64,000 bases of DNA, taken from the NCBI GenBank assembly GCA_022457155.1, contig JAJGOT010000322.1, positions 920,001 through 984,000 on the forward strand. Reading direction: 5' to 3'. The position numbers were made by a program, and so were the translations under genes. Source of the DNA: Cladopsammia gracilis (Eukaryota; Cnidaria; Anthozoa; Scleractinia; Dendrophylliidae). The notes under the pieces are model-generated. The model had not been told where the DNA came from and ran no database searches. It saw nothing but the letters and a program-made list of their open reading frames with translations. Within the stretch, counting starts at the first letter, position 1. Each line of letters starts with the position of its first letter. Positions 46,517 to 58,239 of the stretch are shown here, piece by piece.

Positions 46517-48175
46517 TTAAGGTGGCTCGACTGGGTTTTTGAGCGACGATACCGTTTATCTTTGAGAAACTTGTGTACCACCACAAACGAGCCAACGGAA
46601 AATCGATTGCCACAGCTGTACTAGAGAAAGATTAAACTTTCAGATGAGGTTAGTTTTATGGAAATCGGAGTTGCCAAAGCAACGTTGTGACGTCACTTCC
46701 TGTTTTACATAATACCGAATTACTTGTCATCAAGAGATAATTTTGGAAAACGCTCTCTGGATCTTCGACCTGACGTACGTGTCCTTAGGTCTACAAAATT
46801 TTACAAATTTCTATGGAAGCGTTATCGAGAAAATTTCGAGTGAAGTTTTAAGGTGTTAAAATACAACAAAAACAAAACAATTTTGAAATGTTATTAAAAC
46901 TTATGTCTACAAGGCTTGATGAAATAATGTTTTGGTCTTACATGAATTTTATACCATCCAAATACCTTAGGTAAAAATCTCAAGGAAATCGCTGCGTTTG
47001 GATTTCAGAAATATTACCTTGAATATGAACTGGCCTGGAGTGTTATTTCGCTTTTACATCAAAAGTTGACCCTACACTTATTAAAATTGTCATGAATTAA
47101 AAACCGAATGATGAATTTTTTTTAAAACTTAGTCCTCATGAAGATTAATTAATGTTTAATACAATCTCCAAGTTTCAAATTCATTGAAACATTCTAAGGC
47201 TGTCAATTTTTAGCGCCAACTCAGGAAAATATTGAGCTGATTTTCGCGCTTGTGGCTTGTTGTTTCATTATGCATCTCCATTGTATCAAATCGCCGTGGA
47301 ATTGTAGCTTTCAGTACATCATGAATTCATGTAACACTTAAAACAAAGCAATGAAGTGTTTATGAATTCATTATGTACTGAAATTTACAATTGCATGGCG
47401 ATTCGAGACAATGGAGACGCATAATGAGATCAACAAATCACTTTCATGAAAATCAGCTCAATATTTTCCTACGTTGAGGCTGTAAATTGACAGCCTTAGA
47501 ACGTTTCAATGAATTTGAAACTTGGCAGTTGTACTGAATATTAAATAGTCTTTATGAGGACTAAGTTTTAAAAAAATTCATCATTCGCTTTTTAATTCAT
47601 GACAATTTTAATAAGTGTAGGGTCAATGTTTGATGTAAAAGCGAAATAACACTCCAGGCCAGTTCATATTCAAGGTAATATTTCTGAAATCCAAACAGAG
47701 CGATTTCCTTGAGATTTTCACCTAAGGTATTTGGATGGTATAAAATTCATGTCAGACCAAAACATTATTTCATCAAGCCTTGTAGACATAAGTTTTAATA
47801 ACATTTCAAAATTGTTTTGTTTTTGTTGTATTTTAACACCTTAAAACTTCACTCGAAATTTTCTCGAAAACGCTTCCATAGAAATTTGTAAAATTTTGTA
47901 GACCTAAGGACACGTACGTCAGGTCGAAGATCCAGAGAGCGTTTTCCAAAATTATCTCTTGATGACAAGTAATTCGGAATTATGTAAAACAGGAAGTGAC
48001 GTCATAACGTTGCTTTGGCAACTCTGATTTCCATAAAACTAATATCATCTGAAACTTTAATCTTTCTCTAGTACAGCTGTGGCAATCGATTTTCCGTTGG
48101 CTCGTTTGTGGTGGTTCACAAGTTTCTCAAAGCTAAACGGTATCGTCGCTCAAAAACCCAGTCGAGCCACCTTAA
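46517..48175. mobile_element. giant TTAA-flanked palindrome, 1,659 bp, copy A
   Basis: TTAA lies at both ends. The whole element folds on itself: arms of about 820 bp (starting ggtggctcgactgggttttt) meet near 47340-47352, around aaaacaaagcaat. Arm identity is high but not perfect, with scattered differences (gaggttagt/actaatatc, gtttgga/tccaaac). No coding frame. Copy B at 61997-63655. Confidence 0.92.
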
Positions 48176-48282
48176 TGCGTATTTGTGTCACGCTTTCTCG
48201 CAGGCTACACATTCATTGTGCTGTAGCACTAACCTAAGTCTTGAAAAATCCATTTGAAGTCCATGAGTTTGAAGTCAAAGAA

Positions 48283-48468
48283 TAGGCCATTTGCACGATG
48301 ACGTCATTTGACTACTACTACCAGAATTCATTTCGTTTTTCCTTTCTTATCTAAATTTTGTAATCCCAGTGCGGTTTAAATAACAATAGCCCTAATTTGC
48401 AATACAAAACAAAAAACTGAAGGATTCTGGTAGTAGTAGTCAAATGACGTCATCGTGCAAATGGCGTA
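48283..48468 (+). repeat. MITE of the aggccatttgcacgatga family, copy A
   Basis: Ends taggccatttgcacgatgac and gtcatcgtgcaaatggcgta (one mismatch). Same interior as 19050-19235 in the other orientation. Copy B at 63763-63948. Confidence 0.85.
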
Positions 48469-49023
48469 TTGAACAGACGATGGAAACATCATAGCGTGAC
48501 ATATATGTATTGTGTGAAACGAGACTGGGGAATCACTGGGGAGTCATCGAGTGTTAATTTGCATATCTGTTCCCGTATACTATACTGATCTCGTTCAACG
48601 CATCACGTACTCACAATAACCCACAACTGATCGACTTTGGGATTCGAATTCCGGCGACACTATCCCTTGCATAATAGAAGTGTCCGAAAATGTCCAGATA
48701 TAGCGCCGACTCCCTCGAGTCGTATTCCCCAGAATATCTCCGTGCTTCACGAGTTAAAAGGTCTAAAAAATCTTAGAATTTAAGGGTAGGGCATGTATTG
48801 TTAACAAACAGGTCGTAGTTGATGGTTTTGTTGGAGGAAAAAGTACAGAAGCGTCCGCTAAAGATAATCGACAGGAAGATTCGATAAAACTTCTCATTAA
48901 TTTATTTACTTCGGACCCCATAAAATGTGACGTCATGCATGAACTTTGTATTTAAGTTATTTTCAATAGGATCTTATTTTTAAAATAGAAAGTTAACGGC
49001 GGGTAAACGTTCTTCTATCTTAG
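48469..49023. other. end of putative DED-APOL intron, no feature recognised
   Basis: About 550 bp of ordinary AT-rich sequence without a visible exon or repeat. It ends in the acceptor ttcttctatcttag at 49010-49023. Confidence 0.4.
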
Positions 49024-52000
49024 ATCAAGAGGAAGTGGTCTACAGTATGCAGCGGTGGGATGCTTCAACTCAGGCTGAAATGGAGCAACTAATACAAGAG
49101 GTCACAGAGAAAATAAATGCAATGAGCATTACTATAAAAAAGGCTGTTAAAACTCTCTTTCAAATAGCCGATAACCTTGATGAGCTAAGCAAAAACTGCA
49201 ATGTAGGATCTGCTTTTGGGTGCTTTACTGCAATTCTAGGTGGCTGTTTGACAATCGGAGGTGGGGTGGCAACAGTCCTGACGGCTGGAGCTGCTGCCCC
49301 ATTGGCCGTGGCGTCTACTGTATTTGGGATATCGGGAGCTGTTGCAAACGCATGTGCCAAATCACTGGAGGCTTACAAAACGTCTTCTGAAATGAAAAAT
49401 GCAGATCGCACTGTAGAAGATGCCATACACGCAATCGATGAAGTTGAGAAAATGATTGATCTGTTGAGAACTGACGAACAAAATCAAGATCGGCTGGTGT
49501 TCGTCGCAGTCCATATCATTAAAAATTTTGGTTCAAGCCATTTCACTGTTGCCTTGATGGAACCTTCACTTCCTTCTAATCTTTTTTACAAGATTCCTCT
49601 TGCAAATGCAAAAGAAGCCGTCTCGGAATTATTTCTGAAAGCTGGTGTTGGAGGGGCCATGACTGTAGTATCTAGAGGAGCCGGAGATGTTGGTGCAACG
49701 ATCGCAGCCAAGACAGCTGGAGACGTTGGTGCAAAGATGGCAGCCAAGACCGCTGCAGACGTTGGTACAAAAATGGTAGCCAAGACCACTGGAGATGTCG
49801 GTGCAAAGATAGCAGCCAAGACCGCGGCAGAGGTTGGTACAAAAATGGTAGCCAAAACCGCTGGAGATGTCGGTGCAAAGATATCAGCCAAGGCAGCTGG
49901 GGACGTTGGTGCAAAGATGGCAGCCAAAACCGCTGCAGACGTTGGTACAAAAATGGCAGCCAAAACCGCTGGAGATGTTGGTGCAAAGATGGCAGCCAAG
50001 ACCGCTGCAGACGTTGGTACAAAAATGGTAGCCAAGACCGGTGGAGATGTTGGTGCAAAACTAACAGTCAAGACAGCCTCAGACATCGGTGCAAAAGTGT
50101 TAGTCAAGACCGCTGTAGAAACTGGTGCAAAACCGGTAGCCAAAACCGCTGGAGTTGTTGGTGCAAAGATTGTAACCAAGACGACTGCAGACGTTGGTAC
50201 AAAAATGGCAGCCAAGACAGCTGGAGACGTTGGTACAAGGGCGACCCTCATGGCTACAAGAGGTGTTGGTGTAAGAATGGTGAAAAGAGTTGCTGAAAAC
50301 GGTGGCTCAAGTGTGGTTGTGGCTTGGGACGTTGGTTCACGGATTTCAACCTGGGTCGCTGGAGACATTGGTGCAGGGGTAGGAGTAACATCCACTAGAG
50401 TGACATTTATGGCAGCCAAGACAGCAGGAGACGTTAATGCAAAGATGGCAGCAAAGACCGCTGGAGACGTTGGGGCAAAGATAGCAGCCAAGACAGCTGG
50501 GGACGTTGGTGCAAAGATAGCAGCCAAGACAGCTGGAGACGTTGGCGCAAAGATAGCAGCCAAGACAGCTGGAGACGTTAGTGCAAAGATGGCAGCCAAG
50601 ACCGCTGGAGACGTTGGTGCAAAGATGACAGCCAAGACAGCTGGAGACTTTGGCGCAAAGATAGCAGCCAAGACAGCTGGAGACGTTGGTGCAAAGATAG
50701 CAGCCAAGACAGCTGGAAACGTTGGTACAAAGATAGCAGCCAAGACCGCTGGAAACGTTGGTGCAAAGATAGCAGCCAAGACAGCTGGAAACGTTGGTAC
50801 AAAGATAGCAGCCAAGACCGCTGGAAACGTTGGTGCAAAGATAGCAGCCAAGACAGCTGGAGACGTTTGGGCAAAGATAGCAGCCAAGACAGCTGGAGAC
50901 GTTAGTGCAAAGATGGCAGCCAAGACCGCTGGAGACGTTGGTGCAAAGATGACAGCCAAGACAGCTGGAGACTTTGGCGCAAAGATAGCAGCCAAGACAG
51001 CTGGAGACGTTGGTGCAAAGATAGCAGCCAAGACAGCTGGAAACATTGGTGCAAAGATGGCAGCCAAGACAGCTGGAGATGTTGGTGCAAAGATCGCAGC
51101 CAAGACAGCTGGAGATGTTGGTGCGAAAATCGCAGCCAAGACTGCTGGAGAGGTTGGTGCAAAGATGGTAGTCAAGACCGCTGCAGACATTGGTGGAAAC
51201 GTGGCAGTCAAGACCGCTGTAGAAACCGGTGCAAAAATGGCAGCCAAAACTGCAGGAGATGTCGGTGCAAAGATGGTAGTCAAGACCAGTGCACACGTTG
51301 GTGTAAAAGCAGTAGTCAAGAGCGCTGCTGAAACTGGCGCAAAACTGACAGCCAAAACCGCTGGAGATGTTAGTGCAAAAATAGCAGTCAAGACCGTTGC
51401 AGACGTTGGTGCAAAAGAGGTAGTCAACGCAGCTGTAGACATCGGTGTACAAATGGCAGCCAAGAAAGCTGGAGAAGTTAGTGCAAAGATCGCAGTCAAG
51501 ACCGCTGGAGATGTTGGTGCACAAGTGTTAGCCAAGGTCGCTGTAGAAAGTGGTGCAGAAATAGCAGCCAAGACAGCTGGAGATGTTGGTGCAAAAGTGT
51601 TAGCCAAGGCAGCTTTAGAAACTGGTGCAGAAATAGCAGCCAAAACAGCTGGAGACGTTGGTGCAAAGATGGCAGCCAAGACAGCAGGAGACGTTGGTGC
51701 AAAGATGGCAGCAAAGACCGCTGGAGATGTTGGCGCTAAAGTGTTGGCCAAGGCCGCTGTAGAAACTGGTGCAGAAATAGCAGCCAAGACAGCTGGAGAC
51801 GTTGGTGCAAAAGTGTTAGCGAAGGCCGGTATAGAAACTGGTGTAGAAATAGCAGCCAAGACAGCTGCAGACGTTGGTACAAAGATGGCAGCCAAGACAG
51901 CTGGAGACATTGGTGCAAAGATGACAGCCAAGACAGCTGGAGACGTTAGTGCAAAAGTGTTAGCCAAAGCCGCTGTAGAAACTGGTGCAGAAATGGCAGC

Positions 52001-52745
52001 AAAGACAGCTGGAGACGTTGGTGCAAAAGTGTTAGCGAAGGCCGGTATAGAAACTGGTGCAGAAATAGCAGCCAAAACAGCTGGAGACGTTGGTGCAAAG
52101 ATGGCGGCCAAGACCGCAGGAGACGTTGGTGCAAAAGTGTTAGCGAAGGCCGGTATAGAAACTGGTGTAGAAATAGCAGCCAAGACAGCTGCAGACGTTG
52201 GTACAAAGATGGCAGCCAAGACAGCTGGAGACATTGGTGCAAAGATGACAGCCAAGACAGCTGGAGACGTTAGTGCAAAAGTGTTAGCCAAAGCCGCTGT
52301 AGAAACTGGTGCAGAAATAGCAGCCAAGACAGCTGGAGACGTTGGTGCAAAGATGGCAGTCAAGACAGGTGGGGACGTTGGTGCAAAGATGGCAGTCAAG
52401 ACAGCTGGAGACGTTGGCGCAAAAATAGCAGCCACGAACGGAGGGGACATTGGTGTAAGGATGGCAGCTAAGACAGGTAGACGTGTGGGTTCTAAAGTGG
52501 CAGCCAAGACAGGTGGAGAAATTGGAGTCAGTGTTGGAGCTAAGGTCGCAGGAAGCTTTATGATCGGAGTTGGCGTAGCTTTCTTGGTTTGGGATTGCAA
52601 GGAGTTTTATCATACGGTCAGCGACATAGTGAACGAGAAAGGATCTGATGCTGCTCAAAGCCTTAGAATTAAAGCTAAAGCATTTGAAAGATTTCTACCG
52701 GCAACTGAGGTGAACGACTCTGGCCAGTCAGTTACACCTCGATGA
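49024..52745 (+). CDS. apolipoprotein-L-like protein with giant 12-residue repeat array
   Basis: One large exon opens after a good acceptor (ttcttctatcttag) and runs to a TGA. Numbering from the GTG at 49035: residues 15-56 are helical (LIQEVTEKINAM, then TLFQIADNLDEL). Residues 57-108 are a Gly/Ala-rich hydrophobic hairpin (GGCLTIGGGVATVLTAGAAA, then VFGISGAVA). Residues 120-200 are helical. About 215-1165 is the repeat array (AAKTAGDVGAKI and variants). The end (VAGSFMIGVGVAFLVWDCKE, then SLRIKAKAFERFL) matches the C-terminal APOL pattern of a membrane helix followed by a coiled coil. APOL proteins bind and permeabilise membranes and act in innate defence and cell death. The split of the family domain by about 950 residues of repeat is odd. 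The first ATG is 49047, but the frame is open back to the acceptor in the phase left by the DED donor, so the true start may be at 42487. Confidence 0.8.
49680..52535 (+). repeat. coding minisatellite, 36-bp unit, about 79 copies
   Basis: Unit ggagacgttggtgcaaagat, then agcagccaagacagct. The period is kept at 36 bp except for an irregular patch at about 50235-50410 (ATRGVGVRMVKRVAENGG). Larger blocks recur: gttagtgcaaag...ggagactttggcgc at 50577 and 50901, and gaaggccggtatagaaactg at 51821 and 52145, each 324 bp (nine units) apart. Confidence 0.93.
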
Positions 52746-54193
52746 CTGATTGGAAGAACATTCAATTGCATGTAGTTTGGTACAAGAAGCCGTCGTGTAC
52801 CTTTGTTGTCACTATCAAGAGTAAACTTGAAAAACAACATTTGCAACTTTAACTATACAATTGCAATATGATCGTCAACCAAGGACAAACTTAAGTTTTT
52901 GATAGCATTGTTAGCATTTTGGATAGCGTTCGTTTTAGCCAGTTTCTGATTTTATTCTGAGTTGTATATTGTAGTAATTTAATTTTTATGTCGTGGTAGA
53001 TTGTAACCATTGTAGAAAACTGGCTAAAATTGGAGCATTTTTAATGTTATATACTCCCACAGTAAATATTTTTATAGTCATAAAATTGACTCTATTTTTT
53101 TTACAATTTTTATGTTTCGTATATTTGTATATCGAATTTACATTAATATTTTTATTACTATTCTTCTTCTTCTTCTTATTATTATTATCATTATTATTAC
53201 TATAGTAAGAGATTTTGTGTTTTTTTTGCCAGCTCTCCGAGAAAAAGATTATATATGAAACCGAATGTAGACTTGAAAAAAGACCAATCTTTATCCTTTA
53301 AGGTTTTCAGCTTCAGTGGACTTTTAGTTTAAAAAACGTTTACAGTTTGTATTAGAAAAGGTTATTCAAGGATCGCCACTGTAGCGTGACAAATGATCAG
53401 AATTTTAGTTTATCCCCGAATAAAGTTCAGTGTGCTGGCATGCATTTTCTAAGTTTTTCTAAGTTTTGTAACCAATTTTCTTTGTCTTTTTCTAAACGTA
53501 GTTATAAGTTATTTTTAGATTGCAGTTGCTGCAGCAACTAAGAACTATAGGTGTAATTATTTCGGGGTTGTTTGTTCATGTAAGACAAAATGGCATAATA
53601 ACAGTGAGGTTATAGCACGCCATTTTCCAAAGGCTCACAAACGCCTACAATATTAGAATAAAAAGAAAAGCAAATTAAGTAAAAGTATATCCTGAGCCCA
53701 AATTCTCTTTCCGTTGAAGTCTCTTGGACACAAGATTTTAGCTTACGTAACTGAAAATCATCGTCAACTTCTGGTGTGTGTAAACATGAGGTTGATGTGG
53801 TGATCAGTTGAGACGGGTTTTGAGGACTTTTTTCAAAGTTTAGCGCTGTATGTTTCTTTCGATGAAGAATTTGATATTGATAAGCGGTTGTGGTTATTGA
53901 AAATGCAAAGTTGCAGAATGCGCTGCCTGTGACATAGAGAACATTGTGGATAACCGGTTACACCGTATAACTGTAGAAGACATGTTACAGATCTAGAAAT
54001 TGGCGAGGTTCGTGGTTTCTGTACGCGGTGTGTAATTTATTCATCCATGCTATTTCTCTTATTTTTTTCGGGGCGTATGTTTTAAGACGAGAAATATAGA
54101 ACACGTTTCGTTTTTAGAACGAGAAATGTAATGTAGCGGCACTTTAGCTCCCCCCCCACCCCCCCACCCCCTCTCCCGAATCTTAGTAGAGTT
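52746..54193. other. 3' flank of the APOL-like gene
   Basis: Probable 3' UTR up to about 53440. Then AT-rich sequence with a (ttc)n(tta)n microsatellite at about 53160-53205 and a C-rich stretch at 54150-54175. No further gene seen. Confidence 0.5.
53419..53424 (+). promoter_or_regulatory. candidate polyadenylation signal of the APOL-like gene
   Basis: AATAAA about 670 bp after the stop, followed by tcagtgtgctggc and a T-rich stretch. Assignment inferred. Confidence 0.4.
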
Positions 54194-54709
54194 GTCCAGA
54201 CATTCAGTCTTTTGATTAAACGTTGTCATTGATCGGTCTCATCCCTACGCGACCAGACTGAAAAGGATTATGGAGAGAAATAAATTCATCCCTACGCGAC
54301 CCTACGCATCCCTACGCGACCAGACTGAAAAGGATTATGGAGAGAAATAAATTCACATTCAATAGCTGCATATATTATCAAACACGTCTTGACTTTGCTG
54401 TGCGGTTTCTATTTTGCCGAGATAAACCGCTTTATAGAGCGAAGAGACATCGACAAGTAAATTGCTACCTCTTCAGTTTTCATCCCGAGAACTTGTGTCA
54501 TCCAAACCGCTCGCCACAGTAGGTCTTCACTTTATGGTCGAGGCATATCTCGGCAAAATAGAAACCGCACGGCGAACTCAAGACGTGTTTGATAATATAT
54601 GCAGCTATTGAATGTGAATTTATTACTCTCCATAATCCTTTTCAGTCTGGTCGCGTAGGAATGAGACCGATCAATGACAACGTTTAATCAAAAGACTGAA
54701 TGTCTGGAC
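54194..54709. repeat. foldback element with internal tandem duplication
   Basis: Arms start gtccagacattcagtctttt and end with the complement. The left arm contains a direct duplication of a roughly 57-bp piece (catccctacgcgaccagact, then gaaaaggattatggagagaa) that the right arm lacks. Confidence 0.75.
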
Positions 54710-54715
54710 TATTTG

Positions 54716-55199
54716 GTTTGATACGAAATTTAAAAAGTTTCTTTCTGGTAACGACGATCCGAAGAATAAATTTAAATTTAAATTCTCGTAATTTTTGTTC
54801 TTGACACAGTTTTGGTATAGATTTAAAAAGCTGGCACCAATCGTACTCATTGAGGGGGAAAATTTTATTCCATGTCTGTGTTCCAGTTTGATAGGCTGTA
54901 TGGGTTTTGTTATTTAGGAGTTGATAGTAGTCTTGATTTCAGCTTACCTAGATCAACTTGAGTCGTGGAGTCCAAAGAGAACATTGTTGAATTTTTAATA
55001 CAGTTGATTGGTAGAGGGACTATTTGTTGTTGTGCTGAGATCAAAAGGTGACTAGGAATTGCACTAATAATTTGATAAAATTGGAGGAAGTTTGTTCTAC
55101 AATCATATTTTGTCTGGAAGTCGGAAAAAGACATAAATTTACCGTTTTTATTTAAAAGGTGTCCAATATAGATTGTACTTTTGGAAAACCATTCTCGAT
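54716..55199 (-). pseudogene. LINE reverse-transcriptase fragment, truncated at both ends
   Basis: On the minus strand: YREWFSKSTIYIGHLLNKNG, then FMSFSDFQTKYDCRTNFLQF, then YQIISAIPSHLL, and further on AYQTGTQTWNKIF and KLREFKFKFILRIV. This is the region after the RT palm in several non-LTR elements. The 5' side is cut exactly at the start of duplication copy B (55199/55200), the 3' side at the foldback ending near 54710. Confidence 0.7.
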
Positions 55200-55240
55200 A
55201 TTGCAAAAAGCCTAATCTTTTTTTGCGTTCTTGCTTAGTG

Positions 55241-55579
55241 TCTGCGAGTAACAACACGAAGTTTCTTCCAGTCATGACACTCATGGCTTCATTCAAAGAA
55301 ACTCGAGAAGGGTTGCTTATAAGTCATGTAAGCGGCTTTTTCACCGATGTGGAGAAAACACGTCCGATATTAAATTTGGATTTTCCTTACGATGAATATC
55401 CGAGATTTCATTTGCAGGACAAGAATGAAGCCGAGTGCAAAGCCAACTTTAGGGTGGAAATCAAAAGCATCATACCTAGTATTTCCCGACTAGTAGATGC
55501 ACTTGACATTCCTGCCGTCTTCACGTGTCAACAAGGCATGGTTTGCAAGGGAACAGAAGGCAAAAACATCAAGACCTAA
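55241..55579 (+). pseudogene. PIF/Harbinger nuclease N-terminal fragment, copy B
   Basis: Same as the fragment at 39761, with one silent-looking base change. At its left it is fused to LINE sequence of the other strand, which marks the duplication junction. Confidence 0.5.
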
Positions 55580-57965
55580 AAAAAAATTAAGCTTATAAGC
55601 TTTATTAATTTCGCTTCGCTCATGTGCATTTTATATTGTCATTTGTGCTGGTTTTATCTTAATTATTTCAAAATACACTCTTAAAGGAAGCAGAAATACA
55701 AAAACAGAACAAAGAAAATGATTTCTGAAGAATTTTTTGAGTGACAAATAAGCTTAAGACTTATACACTCATTTGGGCTTTTAGTACGACCTCGATATCA
55801 AGTCTGAACTTCGCTGGATATGCAATGTTTATCTTAGGGTAAAAGCGCCCAAGTTCAATTTTTTCACTACTAAAAGAAATGTGAAAGGTTTCGAAAAACT
55901 CAAATAGTGTTGTTGAAAGGTTCGATAGAACCGTAAACACCATAAAATTACTCACGTTTTACCAGAAACGCGACTGAACTTCTTTGTATGACGTGCAACG
56001 ACGATGGCACCGCCATGGAAAACGTCACTTGAAAAAGGGATTCGCGCTTTGTTAAACTACTTTGCAGTTGTTCCTATTTGCTTAATTTGTCTCATGTGTC
56101 TGGATTGTCCGGGAGCGAAATTTGATCGAAGGAATGGCTTACCAGTTCAAATGAAGAAAGGAAAATTAACCGTCACGTGTTCACGTTCTCCACAAAACCT
56201 ATAATTTGATCATTTGACGTTGTTGTTTTGCAGAGAACGGCAAAGAAATGTACAAAAATGTAAAACGCACGTGCAGAGGCATTGTTTTCGCTCATTAAGG
56301 CCCCGTCCACACGTATCCGGATATTTCTGAATCCGCAACTTTTTTGTTGCGGATTGGCCTTCCGTCCACACGTATCCGGCGAATTCGGCTCACGAATCCG
56401 CAACTTTTTGAATCCGCTCTCCAGAGTGGAAATGTTTGAATACGCTACGAGTACGGCATCGTGTGGACAGTCGAATCCGGATATTTTTTAATACGCTGAC
56501 GTAACAGTATCAGATCCAGTCTTTTACCGCGCGAATATTCAACATGGCCGACCGAAATGTTCTCGCTTCACTTCTACTTGGACTTATTTCAAGTCTAATA
56601 ACGTGTTTACAGTTGAACTTTGATTTGAACTTGGCCTTTGCCTATGCTTTTTTGACAACATTTAAAGAGGAGCCCTGGCTGGTAGAGCGAATCCGGATAC
56701 GTGTGGACGGGCAAATACGATTCGAATACGCTTAGTGTGGACGCGAATATTTTCTAATCCGCAACAAAAAAGTTGCGGATTAAAAAATATCCGGATACGT
56801 GTGGACGGGGCCTAAACCTATTGTTTTGTGCCGTTCTCGCTGCCGTCACCGTTGTGGTTGCTTAAGGTGGCTGAACACAGTTTCACTGTACCTATGCGTC
56901 ATTCATTGTCGTTTTACAACTACTAACGTCTGGGCGCCCAACATTGGTGAGGCATACGATTAAGCAACAAGCTATATATTTTGATCAGTTTTTGTTGAGC
57001 TTTTAGGGTATTGCCATGGCAACACGGTGGATTGTAAATCGTTTTATTTTCAGAAAATCTAGTCGTTAGATTTTGTCCATCATTTGTTTCCAGTAAACTC
57101 GTAAAAATATTCGCATGTTAACACTGGTCTCATGTAATTTTAACAGAGGGATCTTCCGTAATTTGTAGTTTAATATGTTTGCGTTTTGTAAAAATCTCCT
57201 CTGTTAGATTTCAAATTTCTGAAGGCAGGTGAGTTCGGCATATTCGGAACTATTATTGTGCCAAATTTCGTGAAATTCTAACGAGTGGTTCCATAGAAAT
57301 CAGCACATTTCTGAGGAAGGTCGCTAAAATATCCAGTCACAATGTTTTTGGTCAACTGCGCATGCGTTGCATTTGTCTGGGTTCTCGATCCAACGACAAA
57401 AACGACCAAAAAGGCAGTGTATTTCTTCAATGGTTCTATAAATTATCCATTGATTCAACAAACATTTTTACGAACAATAGATTGTTTGATTTTAAGACGA
57501 AAGACAACACTTTAGCGATCCACGCTGAGCAAAATAAAATGATCGCTGAATATAAGGCGCCACGTTTATTTTTCTCAAAACTCTGCACGTGCTGACTCAC
57601 ATAAGCAGCTGAAATTGAAGAGCGCGTACAAACTGTGTTCAGCCACCTTAAGCTCTCTTTATAATTTTTCCCGCCGCGAACACTGTATACTCGACCCAGG
57701 CACTCTTCGACCATGGCGTTCTTCAAGGCCAAAACAGTAGGGTTGCAGCTCTTCGAAACCTCTATTTTCATTGGCCCGGTAAAACACAGCTGCTATTGTT
57801 TTTAGGGTTAGGGTCCATTGTTGTGTTGTTTGTTCTATGCCGAAGGGGAAATAAGGGTATTCCCCGAATTTATATTTTTCGATTTCGATATTTTCCCGAA
57901 ACCGCTTCCGCTTTTCGCTCGCAGATAGCATTGTCTAATGCTGAACTGCTTTCGTTAAAACTACG

Positions 57966-58239
57966 ATGAATTCTAATGAGCGTTTCAGACTAAAACTAGC
58001 TGAAATTGCTTCAAAAATCGAGAAAGAGAGTCTAGAGCGATTGAAGTTCCTGTATAAAGACTCGATTCCAGATGGTGACAGAGAGAAAATTTCGTCACCA
58101 GAGCAATTGTTCATTGCGCTTGAACATAGAAGATTACTGGCCCCGAACCATGGCGATTTCTTTCGAGAATGTCTGAAGAAAATTGGAAGGGACGATCTTG
58201 CTTACGAAATGACGGCTTTTGAAGACGATAGGGAAGAAG
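57966..58239 (+). CDS. death effector domain (DED) exon, copy B
   Basis: Identical in sequence, start and donor (GAAGAAG|gtaaga) to the DED exon at 42487. All 91 residues, including LKFL and GRDDL, are unchanged, so this copy is intact as far as it can be seen. Its putative partner exon, by the constant offset, would begin near position 64504, outside the window. Either a second DED-APOL gene or a lone DED exon; the window cannot decide. Confidence 0.88.

Larger units (their letters stand above)
39721..55199 (+). repeat. tandem duplication, copy A (about 15.48 kb)
   Basis: From 39721 (attgcaaaaagcctaat) the sequence recurs at 55200 and stays aligned to the window end. The offset of 15,480 bp changes only at three one-base indels. 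Between the aligned 8.8 kb I noticed two substitutions (40045 a/g and 40695 g/a), a small change in the first T run, one missing A near 42301 and one extra G in the G run near 43700. The simplest reading is a recent tandem duplication whose unit is 39721-55199. Confidence 0.85.

Noticed and set aside
49680..52535. LEA-type (group 3) repeat protein
   Set aside because: The period is 12, not 11, the TAxxAKEKAxE pattern is absent, and the flanks look like APOL.
49586..52600. An antisense frame of about 1,000 codons across the APOL repeat array, and several shorter antisense frames
   Set aside because: They arise because the 36-bp unit has no stop in several frames. The sense frame alone continues into non-repetitive, APOL-like flanks.
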